A DNA stretch of 64,000 nt, from positions 62,001-126,000 of the forward strand of contig NC_057791.1 of NCBI RefSeq assembly GCF_014905175.1. The letters are read 5' to 3'. Numbering within the stretch: position 1 is the first letter of the stretch; each line of letters begins with the position of its first letter. Source of the DNA: Aphidius gifuensis. Lineage: Eukaryota; Arthropoda; Insecta; Hymenoptera; Braconidae. Of the stretch, positions 1 through 13,900 are shown one piece after another. The notes below the pieces were generated by a model. That model did no database searches and had not been told where the DNA came from. It saw nothing but the letters and a program-made list of their open reading frames with translations. The translations under genes and the position numbers were made by a program.

Positions 1-2314
1 CATTGTCAACGACAAAATACAAAAACATTTAAGTATGACAATGTTTTTTTTTTTTTTTTTATTTTCTAAATTATTGGCAAAGTTTTTATTGTTGAATGAA
101 AAATATAAATAAAAACCTCGAATGCATCGATTTAGAATTGCAGTCAGAGAATATCCTATTGATAAACTCAGGAGGACAAAAAAATAAAAAAAATAAAAAA
201 AAAAGAAATTCAATCAAGGGTTTTTGATATAAAGAAAAAAAAGTAAATAGTATATTACATATTGACAAAATATTTTGTGTTCAATTGATCTCTCTTTCTT
301 TTCTAAAACATACTGGGTCATATGTTTTTTTTTTTTTTTTATATGCTAAATTTATATCCAATATTTCAATGTGTTACTGTGTCAAATTGTACATCTACTT
401 TAATCAATTCACCTTTTTAGACAATGAAAATAATTTTGGATAAAAAAGTCGATAAATCATTAGCTTTTAATTTCATCAACCTTGTGAATAATATTGTTTC
501 AAATAATATTTAGAAATTTAATTGTAATTGTTTTAAATTAATTTTATTTATTTATTATTTTGTTTAATTAAAATTTTACAATTCATTTGTTGATGTTTCC
601 ATTAAAATTGGTTGGTTATTCAGTGTGAAAATTTATCGGAGTGATGATGATGATGATGACAAAATTAGGGGTAAAAACGAATGAGAATATTGTCCTTGAT
701 CGAAATTCAACCGCATTTAAGCGGAAGTTTTATCCTAATTTTTTTTCATTTTCTTTATCATTTCATCCCACCCTCAAAAAATAACCCTTATTGATATAAA
801 AATAAACTTTTAAAAAATATCAAAAAACAAAGTTTAAATTATATTTAAAAAAATTTATGCGATATAATTATTTTATTTCATTTCATTTCCTCAAATAAAC
901 AATCGTAATTAAAAAAACAAATAATAATAATATAATAATTAATTGAATAATCATAATATTTTTTAATATATTTATCTCTATCTAAATTAAAATATAAATT
1001 GATACTGTTGAATTATATATGAGAATTTAATTTTCTACCATCTAATCATCAGATAAAAGAAAAATTAAAAAAATAAAAAGAGAGTTTTGTGAAAATCGAT
1101 GATGAAAAGTGCATACCTACACACTCATGAAAATTATATACACATACATACATATATATATGATAAAAATCTCGAGAGAATTGTAAATTTTCTTACCATT
1201 CCATTTGCCAATAGGAAGGAATATTTGAAAATCATCATTTATTTAAATCCAATTCATTTGTTTTTCAATAAAACATTTATTATTAGTATATTATTTATAT
1301 TGTAAAAAATTGATAAAAAAAAAAAAAAATTAGAAATAAATAATAAATCATTAACAAAAGTTATTTTTTTGTAGTATCAATATTCTAAACATAAAAAATG
1401 GTCATATATTTCATCTAATAATTTAAATAAATAAATAAAATAAAAGGTACTATATTTTTGTTTGCTAATTACGCGGGTATTGCATTCAGCGCTAACTCTT
1501 TCATTACTATGTTTTTTTTTTTTTTTTTATTCGCCATATTGAGCGTGCGTAGTTCTATTTTGTTTTTTTTTTTGTATTAATAATACAACGGAAATAGGTA
1601 GAATAAAATAAATTTATATTCTATATTTTTTTTTAATTTATTTTTTTAAATACAAAAAACAAAAAATTTTATGAAAAAAAAAAAAAAAAAAAAAGTTTTT
1701 AAAATAGTTTTATATACACATAGCTAAATATTTTTTTTTTAATTTAATTTTAAAAAGAAAATTTGAAAACAAAGACGCAATATAATAGTTTTTATACCTG
1801 GTTTTCTTCTCGTCATTTTCCACCCACCAACTCCACAATTCTCCTCAATTCTCCTCAATTTTTCACCATTTCATCGTTCATAGTTTCATACAACACAAAC
1901 TTCTCTCTCTCTCTATTTAACAACATAAAATCAAGTGTGTGTGTTTCAATTTTTTGTGTGTATATTATATTTTGGTTAACAACACAACGAACCCAACTCT
2001 AAATTTAGTTTATTATAAAGAAAAAAAAAAACAAATAAATTAAATTTTTAAGTTTTTATTGAAGAAATTGTATATTAATTTTTTTATTATTGTTATTATC
2101 AATAAACTTGGTGTGTAATTTTCAAGGTTAAAAATTTTTAATTACAAAAAATAATATAATCAATTGTGTTTGTTAAATTGTAAAACAAAAAAAAAGCAAA
2201 TAATTAATTCAAATAGTGCATCATCATCATCATCAAAAGTTTATTTTATTTATTGACAATATTAAAAATTATCAACAAGTCATTGAGACATAATATCAAC
2301 GTCATTCAGAATCT
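1..2314. other. UBE3A upstream / 5' UTR region
   Basis: No convincing coding exon on either strand. The interval is A/T-rich with many homopolymer runs. Two less A/T-rich patches stand out, at about 1470-1560 and 1790-1960. The second has a pyrimidine-rich stretch with a tandem CTCCTCAATT and a CT run. These are the likeliest places for the UBE3A promoter and leader (inference). A short dyad (ACCGC..GCGG) lies near 710-730. Confidence 0.5.
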
Positions 2315-5300
2315 ATGAACGCCAAGAATCAAGAGGACCCTGGTGAAGATCTTGCATCTAGGTATATTTATTTATTTTTATTTTAATGACATGTTTGACG
2401 ATAATAATATCAGCTGTTTAATATTTTGCCTTAATTTTATTAATTTTGACAAGTCATTGACACTCCATGTGACAGAAACAAAACAAAAAAAAAAACCTAA
2501 AATTAGCATAAAAATTTTGTACGTTTATATTTTTTAAAATAAAAAAAATAATAAAAATCAAATGTACAAGGTTTCTTTGTTGAATTTGATATATAAATTT
2601 GGAACGATGACAAGACCATTTCTGTGTTGGAATTGAATTTATGAATTTACAAATTTTTTTTTATATAAGTATGTTTGTTTGTTAATTAATAAAAAAAAAA
2701 ATAAAAAATCTACAACAGGGTCGGAGCTGAAAGTCCCTGTAGTGACATGAAACGTGCAGCAGCTAAAAAATTAATTGAAAAATATTTTTTTCAACTAACT
2801 GATGGTTGTGGTAATTCACAATGTGATAATCAAAATTGTGCATCAAGTGGCAAGGTATGAAAATATACATTCAACTTTTTATATAATGATGAAAAATATA
2901 AAAATGTGAAATTTCCTTTTTTTTTAAATAAATTAGGTGACAAATTTAACACCAAATCAAGCAGCTGGTTTAGCAATACAATTATTTTCTCAAGAAGCAA
3001 GACTTTGTGATGAAAATCAACAACCATCAAAAGTACCAAGAACATCAATTGCAACTGGTCCAACAATATTGGAAAAAAGTAGCTTACCATCTAAAACAAT
3101 GAATCCATCATGTTCAACTGACGGTATAACACTACCAATGCAAATTGATGCATCAATACAATTTCCAACACCAAAAACATCCATATCATCATCAATTAAA
3201 TTATATTTTCCAAGTACATCAAATAATGACAATCATCATCATGATGAACCAAATGATTGTCTTAATTTACAACAAGCAAGTAACAATAAAAATTCAAAAC
3301 GTCAACGTAGTACAAATAAATCACCACATCGTAAACAAAATACAATTAAAAGACATTGTAATTGTTTTAAAATTATTCATTAACAAGAGATTCAAATTCT
3401 GATTGTTCAATTATTGATAATGATGATGATAAATCAGCAAATGATTCATCAGCATCAATTGTCAAATCACCAAGTTTTGATAGATTATTAAAAGCATATA
3501 ATAAAAATTTAACTAAAAAACGTCATAATAAAAAAGATAAAAATAAAAAAAGAAAATATATTAAACGTAAAAATAATACAATGAAAAAAACAAATATTAA
3601 AAAAACAAGTAAAAAATTTAAAAAAATTAATGATAAAGATGGTGAAAAAGATGCTGTTGCTGAATTAATTGTTCTTGCTTTGTATCTTAGATATCTTGAG
3701 TCAAAAAAATATTCATAAATCCAAAATTCCTAATTCATAATTAAATTTTGTAATTAAAAAATCCAAATAAAATTCCTATTACCAATTTCCAATTAATCCG
3801 CATGTTTCATTTATTATTTTTTTATTTTAAAAAATATAAAAATATTAATTTGTTTTTTATAAATATATAATAAATGATAAATTTACTTAAAATTACAGAT
3901 AAAGAAATTCCATATTTAACAGAAGCAAAATTGTTAAAAATATTGGATACATGTAAAACAGAAGAAAATTATTCATTATTAATACGAACACTTGGTGAGG
4001 TATTTTCATCATCAACAGCATTAAGTAAAAGTTTTAAAAAAATTGAAAAAAGTGATTCACCATTAGCAGCACTATTAGATCGTGCACCAGAATCATTATT
4101 AAAACCACCAGGTGATTTAAATAAAGAAGCTGTACGTTCACTTCAAGGTGAGGATAAAGAAATTGATAGTAGTGATCCAGCACCACCAAGTGTACCAGAT
4201 CAAGATGATACAAATGTTGATATTGAATCAGTTAGACGATCATTTACAGAATTATGGAAAATACCAGGTAATTGTATATTAATTTATCTATCTAATCTAA
4301 TATTTATAAAGGTATTAATTAAAATCATTTATTTTTTCGAAAAAAAAAAAAAAGGTGAAAAATTTGAATCATCTCTAGTCAATGCACTTGTTACACTTGC
4401 TAATAATATTGAACTTGATCTCAGTGGTGGTAGTTCAAAAAAATCAGAAAGTATTGATACCCTTGTTAATATATTTTTAATTGTATTTGAAATACCGGTA
4501 CTTGGTAGTAATGATTATCTTGAATATGCATTACACAAGTTATGCAAAGCAGCAAGTTGTTTACCAATAAAAGCACAAGCATTATTATCACGTTTATGGG
4601 CAAAACATTGTAAAACACGTTTACCAAATTTACTACAAACATTACAACAATTAATAACACTTAAATTATTTGCTGGTTTTTTTACACGTGATTATTGTAT
4701 ACAAGATAACAATAACAGCACCAACAAAAGTTATGAAAATAATATATTATGCAAGTATGTTGGCTGGTGAAATTGATTCACCAGAATATAGTCGTGATTG
4801 TGATTTTAATAAACAACATGATAACAACAACAACAACAACAATAATAATAATAATAATAATAATATTGATGAAGATGAAAATGATGATGATGATAATAAA
4901 AATAATGATGATGATGATGATAAAATAAATAGAATAACAACAACTACAACTACATTACCAATACAAGATCCATTGGCAATTGAATTGGGTATTTATACAC
5001 TTGATTCACGTAGACCATCAATACCATATACTGATTTTTATCATGAATTTTTAAGTGAAATGGTTGAAATGGATAAAGATTTTGCATATTATAAAAATGA
5101 AGCACCAAAAAAATTTAGTTTTATGAATTATTCATTTATATTAACACCAGCAACAAAAACATTGGGTTTATATTATGATAATAGAATAAGAATGTATAGT
5201 GAAAGACGTATGTCATTTTTTCAATCATTTGTTGGACAACCAACAAATCCATATTTACGTATTAAAGTTAGACGTGATTATTTAATTGCTGATGCATTAG

Positions 5301-6452
5301 TTGAAATTGAAATGATATCAATGGAAAATCCATCAGATTTAAAAAAACAATTAGTTGTTGAATTTGAAGGTGAACAAGGTGTTGATGAAGGTGGTGTATC
5401 TAAAAATTTTTCAATTAATTATTGAAGAAATATTTAATCCTGATTATGGTATGTTTACATTAAATGATGATACCAAAACAACATGGTTTAATCAAACATC
5501 ATTTGAATCAGATGCACAATTTACATTAATTGGTGTTGTACTTGGTCTTGCTATTTATAATAATGTTATATTGGATGTACATTTTCCAATGGTTGTTTAT
5601 CGTAAATTATTAGGAAGAAATGGTGTATTTGCTGATTTAGAAGATTGAGTCCAACTCTATATAGAACATTAAATGACATGTTAAATTATCATGATGATGA
5701 TATTGCTGATGTATTTATGCAAACATTTAAAGTTGGATATATGATGTTTTACATTATTATTTCATGAACTTAAAATATAATGCTGATGATATATATGTTA
5801 ATCAAACAAATAAAAGAGAATTTGTTGATCTTTATGCTAATTTTTATTAAATAAATCTGTCGAGAGACAATTTAAAGCATTTAGACGTGGTTTTGCAATG
5901 GTAACTGATGAAAGTCCATTGGTATTGTTATTTAGACCTGAAGAAATTGAACAAGTAAGTATTATTTATTCTTATAAGTATATTGTTTTATTTTAATAAT
6001 TTAATATTTTTTTATTTTTTAGCTTATTTGTGGAAGTAAAGAATTTGATTTTGCTGAGCTTGAAACAACAACTGAATATGATGGTTATACGGTTGACAGT
6101 GATACTGTTAAATATTTTTGCATGTTGCACATTTACCACATGAAAGTCAACGTAGATTATTACAATTTACAACTGGAAGTGATCGAGTACCAGTTGGTGG
6201 ATTATCAAAATTAAAAATGGTTATATCACGACATGGTCCAGATTCTGATCGGTATTATTAATCAGATAATTTAATAACTTTACTATTTAATTTACTAAAT
6301 ATTAATTTAATTTTTTTATATTTTTCAATAGGCTACCAATTGCTCATACCTGCTTCAATACATTACTCTTGCCAGATTATTCGTCATTTGAAAAACTTGA
6401 AGATCGATTGTTAAAAGCAATTAATTATTCAAAAGGTTTCGGAATGTTGTAG
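2315..6452 (+). CDS. UBE3A: UBE3A (E6-AP) HECT E3 ubiquitin ligase, frame-broken copy
   Basis: E3 ligase that takes ubiquitin from an E2 onto a HECT cysteine and passes it to substrates. Exons by splice sites and phase: 2315-2360, 2719-2854, 2937-3641, 3899-4267, 4355-5954, 6023-6251, 6332-6452. The AZUL zinc finger begins at MKRAAAKKLIEKYFFQLTDG, with the Cys pattern DGCGNSQCDNQNCASS. The middle shows KTEENYSLLIRTLGEVFSS. The HECT domain shows EFEGEQGVDEGGVSK and FTLIGVVLGLAIYNN. The catalytic Cys is in AHTCFNTLLLP and the C-terminus is the canonical KGFGML. The reading frame breaks near 3370, 4705, 5412, 5647, 5750, 5848 and 6120. Each break is restored by a one-base shift, mostly at homopolymers, and the flanking residues remain conserved. 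The introns and splice sites are intact, so this is not a processed copy. Consensus error is likelier than a true pseudogene. The linker after the AZUL domain is low-complexity and Asn/Lys-rich. A poly-A signal AATAAA lies at 6829. Confidence 0.93.
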
Positions 6453-6828
6453 CAATTTCAGTACCAAATACATTTGCACATCATCAAGGCCTAAAAGCAG
6501 AACTGAAAAAGTAAAAATTTTTAAATTAATCAATTCCCTCCAGTTTAAATACAGCTTGAAAACTGTTTTAAAATATTGGCTCTTAATTAATTTATTGTAA
6601 ATGCGTTGACACAAAAATAATATCTGTTCATACGTTGATAATAATAATCATGTTACAAAAGATAAAATTTTATTTTATGCCTCTGTATTTGTTGCTTCAA
6701 TAATTTCACAACAAATATAAGCATTTTTACATTGTTTTTAAAAATCATGTAAGAAATAATTGTACAAATTTAAAAAAAAAAAAATATATATATACATATG
6801 CATGTAATAATAGTAATTCAAATGTAGT

Positions 6829-6834
6829 AATAAA
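6829..6834 (+). terminator. Candidate UBE3A polyadenylation signal
   Basis: AATAAA about 380 bases after the UBE3A stop, followed by A-rich sequence. In DNA this A/T-rich the hexamer is common, so support is positional only. Confidence 0.35.
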
Positions 6835-7077
6835 TTTTTAAGTAAAAAAAAAAAATACCATTTTTAATAATAATTAATATATATTGTCAATATAAGTTTA
6901 TAAAAAAAAAATTTCTATAAAAAAGTTATATAAATATTTTGGACGGATAGGTACGATTGCAATCGTTCAACTTAATAGATTAAATTTTTTTGATATTATA
7001 TTTAAATCTACACTGAGATTCACTGGACGGACTAGTTCATTTTGAACTATAATAGTAAATTTAAAAAAATAATAATA

Positions 7078-7813
7078 TTAATTGATAAAATGATGAATGA
7101 TTATACCAAGTGTTATTAAAATTCCAGAAATTGTCAAGCCACTTGCAGCATTGCATCGATTACGAAAATGACAAAAACAAAATTCAGTTTGATCATAGTA
7201 ATTACGATGAATATCTAATTGGGCTATACTGTTATTGACATAATGACCAAGACGTACATCCTTGGCATATGTTCGACATCCTTCATATTTATCAGCAGGT
7301 ATATCTGTTCTTGCTTTTATATTACTCAAGCAATCTCTCGTGATAACTCTTTCAACTGCAAATAAATAAATAATAAATAAATAATTTGCTTGTTTGTTAG
7401 AAAGTATTTTATTTGATGATGATGATGATGATGATAATTATTAATTACCTCCTTTTGTCTCAATTATTTTAACACAACTATCTTCATCCTCTGGACAATA
7501 TTCACCAGAAAACCACCACCAACTTTGATCATCAGCACATCCTGGCTGATTACTGACACATTGAAAACATAATATTCTTCCACCCCAACTCAATCCTGAT
7601 ACTATTAAATTATAAAAAAAAATATATTTACATTTTAATTGTTATTTAACATGATCAACAAGTGAATCATAATTATTTCAATAGTCTAGACCACGCCCCA
7701 CCAAACAACAATCAACATTCAATTTTTAAATATTAAAATAACAAAAAAATTCATTACATACCTTTATTGCTTGCTACTCCAAGAATAAAAATTAAATATA
7801 TTAAATTCTTCAT
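7078..7813 (-). CDS. Ly6/uPAR-family GPI-anchored protein
   Basis: Three exons (minus): 7762-7813, 7449-7601 and 7078-7355. They join in phase with consensus GT/AG sites to give about 160 residues. The start is the ATG at 7813, which opens a hydrophobic signal peptide (MKNLIYLIFILGVAS). The mature part has ten cysteines in three-finger order. It starts LCFQCVSNQPGC and ends with FCFCHFRNRCN, the Ly6 'CN' signature. The last about 18 residues (GLTISGILITLGIII) are hydrophobic, as in GPI-attachment signals. Insect Ly6 proteins of this type act at the cell surface, for example in septate junctions or ion-channel modulation. I cannot name the orthologue. The frame is intact, unlike both neighbours. 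The gene is head-to-tail with NOC3 on the same strand. Confidence 0.88.
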
Positions 7814-8208
7814 GATGTTTTAATATAATAAAATATCCAACTAATTGTTTATGTAAAAATATATTTTTTTTAAAAAAAAAACAACACTTTCAAATATCAA
7901 GTGTCAAAGTGAACCAACTCTTTTCTTTTATGTTTAGCTTAACTTGATGTAAACAATTGAATTTTATTTATCAACACTTTAATTATTATTATTAATTATT
8001 GTTGTTTTTTTTTTTGGAGTAGCTGAAATTTTACAAGTTATTATTAACAAAATATAAACATTGATAAGAGCATTATGTCCGCGCCCGTATTTAACAAAAA
8101 ATTAAGACAAGTTTTCATGAAGGAACATATATAAATTAATAACGGCCATTTTTTTTACATAATAATAATAACAACAACATTTCAATATATAAAAAAAAAA
8201 AGAAAAAT

Positions 8209-10786
8209 TTATTTCTTCATGATACAGTCATAAAAATTACATTTAATATTTTTAGATTCTTCAGCATCATCATCATCATTATCGTCATCTTGCTTGCAAA
8301 TATTTTCAACATATTCACCAAATTCAAAATTAGCAAATTCATGATGTTTTATATTTTTTTGTGGTGCCTTTTTAGGTACTGGAATTGATGGATTAAATAC
8401 AACACCAGTTGGATCAAATTGTTCATACAAATCTTCTGGTTTTAATTTTGCATATTCTGGTGGTAAACAACCATCACCATTTACTGGTACACCAGCTGCA
8501 ATATTACGTGATATTTTTTGTACAACAGAATGATAATGTCTTTGTAATGCAACAAGTTCCCATAATGATGTACAATATGCATTACAACATTCTGGTTCAT
8601 CAAGTTCTGGTTGATAAAAACCATCACCAGAATTAGCATCAGTATCAAGAAGTCCCTCAATTGATTTTGTTAAATGCATTATTATTTTAATAATACCAAG
8701 TAATCCCAATGATCCATGATGTTGTAATTGCAATGACATTGTTGCTATTCTCTTGATAAATGCAATTAAACGATTTTGTGTTATTTTTTTTCTACGATTA
8801 ATCAACACTTGAATTAATATTTTAATAATAATAAGACAATCTTGTTGATTTTTTCCAGCATTAATTGATAATAAATTTTTATACAAATGTACATAAAATC
8901 TGTATGGATCAATATTTAATGCTGATCCTTGTCCAGATAATATTGTAAATACAGTTTGTATACAATGTAATTGTTCACGTAAACCTAAATTTTTTTCTTC
9001 CATCAGTGTATTTATGACATTAACTAAATCTTGATAAAATTCAAGATTAATACAATGTGCAAATTTAGCTAGACCCTCTAAACAAACAGATAATACTTGA
9101 CTATTTGGTGCTTGTTTTAATATTCTAAAATATATTGTAAATACAATACTTGTTATTTCAGTTAATATTTTTGTTTTCAACTTTATTTTCTTCAGCTTTT
9201 GTTTCTAATAGCTCTTTTCAACAGCTTCTAGCTTTTTACTTTTTTCTTTCACGTTTACTCAATGCAAGTATACGTTGTTTATGGCTCATTAATTTTTTTT
9301 GTTTCATTTCATCATCACGTTCTTTATCAAGATCAATGTCTTTTATTCTCAATGACAATAGTACTTGAACAAGTTCAGTATGAACCGAGTGACCACGTTG
9401 CTTAATATATTGATTTAATTTACGAACAATAACAAGTGACAATTCACCACGTTTATCATCTTTAAATATATTTTTCATACAATTAAATACTTTTTCACGA
9501 ACTGATGGACGTTTATTGTCCAAAAATGGTACCAAAAAATTTGCAATATTTGTTGAATAATTAAAATATGGATGTGTTACTAAAAGTTCACACATACATG
9601 TTAATGCTATTTCAGATAGAATTATTCCTGGTAATGTAAGTACTTTTGTCTCACCTTTTTTTTCTCAGCTTATCACTCATTTTTTCAAGTTTTGTTAAAT
9701 AACGTTTGTAACTTTGTAATAGTGTCTCTTCATAGCCATATAATAATAGTGTTTCTTTTTTATATTTAACACCTTCTTCTTTTGTTTGATTTAAAAGATA
9801 TGATGGTAGTAAATCTTTAAATACTTCAAATAATGATACTGTTGCTATTTTACGTACAGTTATTTTAACTTCTGGATTTCTTTCTTCCATTAAATCAAGT
9901 AGTGCTTTAAAATTTGATTTTTTTAATTCTGGATTTTCCAATAATGCACTTGATAATAAACCAATTTTAAATTTTTTAGATCTTAATACTTCTTCACGAC
10001 ATGCATATAGCTCAATTGTTGATATTTTTTCTTTTTCAGTATCTTTTATTTCTGGTTCAAAATCAGCAATAACTTCTTCATCACTATCAATTTCTTTTTC
10101 TTCTTTTTCATCGTGTTTATTTTCTTTATTTTCATCATTATTTTCATCATCATCATCATCATCAACTACTTCTTCTTCAATGGTACGATTTTTAATAAAA
10201 CCATCACTTGTTTTAACTGGTAAAAGCATTCTAACTCTTTTATTACCTTTTTCTTCTTCAAGTTTAGTAGCAGTTTCTTCATATTCATCTTCAATTGGTG
10301 TATCATCTTTATTTAATTTTCTTTTTCTACGTTTTTTATCATCACCAGATGTTGTATCATTGAAACGTATTTTTTTAAGAATATTATATGATTTTAAATT
10401 AACAGCTGATTCTAAAAAATCCATGTCATCTTTTTCAACCATAGACAACATGTCTTCACCATGATCACTCTCTTCTTCTTCTTCATCATCTTGATTATCT
10501 TCTGGTTTAAGCTGAGGAGGTTTTTGTATCTGTTTTTTTGGCTGCTTGTGTCTTTGAAGTTTTAGCTTTCCTTGTTTAGATAATTTTGTTCTTTTTTGAT
10601 TGTTTGTCTTGACTTTACTGATTTTTAGCTTTTTTGTTTTCTGAAAATATAAATATATTTATTTATATTTATTGAGGTTATGTATGATAAATATATTATT
10701 AAAAAATGACAATTAAATGTAGTCTCTTTTTTTATAATATATAATAATGATAATAATATTTTTGATGAAAATTTACTTACAGTCAT
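8209..10786 (-). CDS. Noc3: NOC3 nucleolar complex protein 3, frame-broken
   Basis: NOC3 works with NOC2 in nucleolar/nucleoplasmic pre-60S export, and in yeast also in replication licensing. Exon 1 is only ATG-ACT (10781-10786) before a GTAAGT donor. Exon 2 starts at 10640 with a Lys-rich N-terminus (KTKKLKISKVKTNNQKR) and an acidic Asp/Glu tract. The NOC3 domain core is visible as RSKKFKIGLLSSALLENPEL, TCMCELLVTHPYFNYS and LSKRERKK. A CBF/MAK21-type C-terminal part follows (LGLLGIIKIIMHLTKS, CNAYCTSLWELVALQRHYH), ending in the stop at 8209. The frame breaks near 9655 and three times within 9180-9240, each in a short A run and each fixable by one base. With those repaired the length is about 830 residues, typical for the family. 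The tiny first exon is unusual but has good splice sites. Confidence 0.9.
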
Positions 10787-10859
10787 TTTGATGTTTTTTA
10801 TTGCAATAAATTATGTATTTATATTTTTATTTAAAATGCCTTTATAATGATAAATCACA

Positions 10860-10959
10860 NNNNNNNNNNNNNNNNNNNNNNNNNNNNNNNNNNNNNNNNN
10901 NNNNNNNNNNNNNNNNNNNNNNNNNNNNNNNNNNNNNNNNNNNNNNNNNNNNNNNNNNN
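10860..10959. other. Assembly gap of 100 N
   Basis: Exactly 100 N, the usual placeholder for a gap of unknown size. It separates the NOC3 5' end from the satellite array. Confidence 0.99.
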
Positions 10960-13900
10960 TTTTATTTCTTCAAAATCAATTAAAAAAAAAGTAGTGGCGA
11001 CATTAATTCTTTAACAGGATTATAGAACAGGCAAAGAGGTATTTTATACGATTTCTAGTACACCTCTTATGTTACTTGCTCTCCTGATATTATAAAAATA
11101 AATTCTATTTTCGAAAAAACACTTAGAAAGAAAATAGTGGCGTGGTTAATTTTTTCTCAGGATCATAGAACAGGCAAAGAGGTATTTTATACAATTTGTG
11201 GTTCACCTCCTGCATTACCTGCTCTCCTGATATTTCAAAAAAATAATTTTATTTCTTTAAAACAATTAGAAAAATAATTTGCGAATTTTTTAACAGGATC
11301 ATAGAACAGGCGAAGAGGTATTTTGTGATTTCTGGTTCACCTCCTGCGTTACCTGCTCTCCTGATATTTCAAAAATAAATTTTCCTTAAAACAATTAGAA
11401 AAAAATAGTGGCGACCTTAATTTTTAACAGGATCATAGAACAGGCGAAGAGGTATTTTTGTAAATTTCTGGTTCACCTCCTGCATTACCTGCTCTCCTGA
11501 TATTTCAAAAATGAATTTTATTTCCTTAAAAACAATTAGAAAAAAAATAGTGGCGACCCTAATTTTTTAACAGGATCATAGAACAGGTGAAGAGGTATTT
11601 TATTTGATTTCTAGTTTACCTCCTGCATTACCTGCTCTCCTGATATTTTAAAAATAATTTTATTTCTTCAAAAACAATTAGAAAAAAAATAGTGGCGACC
11701 TTAATTTTTTAACAGGATCATAGAACAAGCAAAGAGGTATTTTGTACAATTTCTGGTTCACCTCCTGCGTTACCTGCTCTCCTGATATTTAAAAAATAAA
11801 TTTTATTTCCTTAAAAACAATTAGAAAAAAAATAGTGGCGACCTTAATTTTTTAACAGGATCATAGAACAAGCAAAGAGGTATTTTGTACGATTTCTGGT
11901 TCACCTCCTGCGTTACCTGCTCTCCTGATATTTCAAAAATAAATTTTATTTCCTTAAAAACAATTAGAAAAAAAATAGTGGCGACCTTAATTTTTTAACA
12001 GGATCATAGAACAGGTGAAGAGGTATTCTATTTGATTTCTAGTTTACCTCCTGCATTACCTGCTCTCCTGATATTTCAAAAATAAATTTTATTTCCTTAA
12101 AAACAATTAGAAAAAAAATAGTGGCGACCTTAATTTTTTAACAGGATCATAGAACAGGTGAAGAGGTATTTTATTTGATTTCTAGTTTACCTCCTGCATT
12201 ACCTGCTCTCCTGATATTTTAAAAATAATTTTATTTCTTTAAAAACAATTAGAAAAAAAATAGTGGCGACCTTAATTTTTTAACAGGATTATAGAACAGG
12301 TGAAGAGGTATTTTATTTGATTTCTAGTTTACCTCCTGCAATACCTGCTCTCCTGATATTTCAAAAATAAATTTTATTTCCTTAAAAACAATTAGAAAAA
12401 AAATAGCGGCGACCCTAATTTTTTAACAGGATCATAGAACAGGTGAAGAGGTATTTTATTTGATTTCTAGTTTACCTCCTGCATTACCTGCTCTCCTGAT
12501 ATTTTAAAAATAATTTTATTTCTTTAAAAACAATTAGAAAAAAAATAGTGGCGACCTTAATTTTTTAACAGGATCATAGAACAAGCAAAGAGGTATTTTG
12601 TACGATTTCTGGTTCACCTCCTGCGTTACCTGCTCTCCTGATATTTCAAAAATAAATTTTATTTCCTTAAAAACGATTAGAAAAAAAAGTAGTGGCGACC
12701 TTAATTCTTTAACAGGATCATAGAACAAGCAAAGAGGTATTTTGTACGATTTCTGGTTCACCTCCTGCGTTACCTGCTCTCCTGATATTTCAAAAATAAA
12801 TTTTATTTCCTTAAAAACAATTAGAAAAAAAATAGTGGCGACCTTAATTTTTTAACAGGATCATAGAACAGGCGAAGAGGTATTTTATTTGATTTCTAGT
12901 TTACCTCCTGCATTACCTGCTCTCCTGATATTTCAAAAATAAATTTTATTTCCTTAAAACAATTAGAAAAAATAGTGGCGACCTTAATTTTTTAACAGGA
13001 TTATAGAACAGGTGAAGAGGTATTTTATTTCGATTTCTAGTTTACCTCCTGCATTACCTGCTCTCCTGTTTTTTTAAAAATAAATTTTATTTCCTAAAAA
13101 CAATTAGAAAAAAATAGTGGCGACCTTATTTTTTAACAGGATCATAGAACAAGCAAAGAGGTATTTTATTTGATTTCTAGTTTACCTCCTGCATTACCTG
13201 CTCTCCTGATATTTTAAAAATAATTTTATTTCTTTAAAACAATTAGAAAAAAATAGTGGCGACCTTAATTTTTAACAGGATCATAGAACAAGGTGAAGAG
13301 AGGTATTTTATTTGATTTCTGGTTCACCTCCTGTTACCTGCTCTCCTGATATTTCAAAAATAAATTTTATTTCCTTAAAACAATTAGAAAAAAATAGTGG
13401 CGACCTAATTTTTAACAGGATCATAGAACAAGCAAAGAGGTATTTTGTATGATTTCTAGTTTACCTCCTGCATTACCTGCTCTCCTGATATTTTAAAAAT
13501 AATTTTATTTCTTTAAAACAATTAGAAAAAATAGTGGCGACCTTAATTTTTAACAGGATCATAGAACAAGCAAAGAGGTATTTTGTACAATTTCTGGTTC
13601 ACCTCCTGCATTACCTGCTCTCCTGATATTTTAAAAAAAATAATTTTATTTCCTTAAAAACAATTAGAAAAAAAATAGCGGCGACCCTAATTTTTTAACA
13701 GGATCATAGAACAGGTGAAGAGGTATTTTATTTGATTTCTAGTTTACCTCCTGCATTACCTGCTCTCCTGATATTTTAAAAATAATTTTATTTCTTTAAA
13801 AACAATTAGAAAAAAAATAGTGGCGACCTTAATTTTTTAACAGGATCATAGAACAAGCAAAGAGGTATTTTGTACGATTTCTGGTTCACCTCCTGCGTTA

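Noticed and set aside
2315..6452. UBE3A as a processed pseudogene
   Set aside because: Introns with good splice sites are present and protein conservation continues through the HECT domain to the C-terminus.
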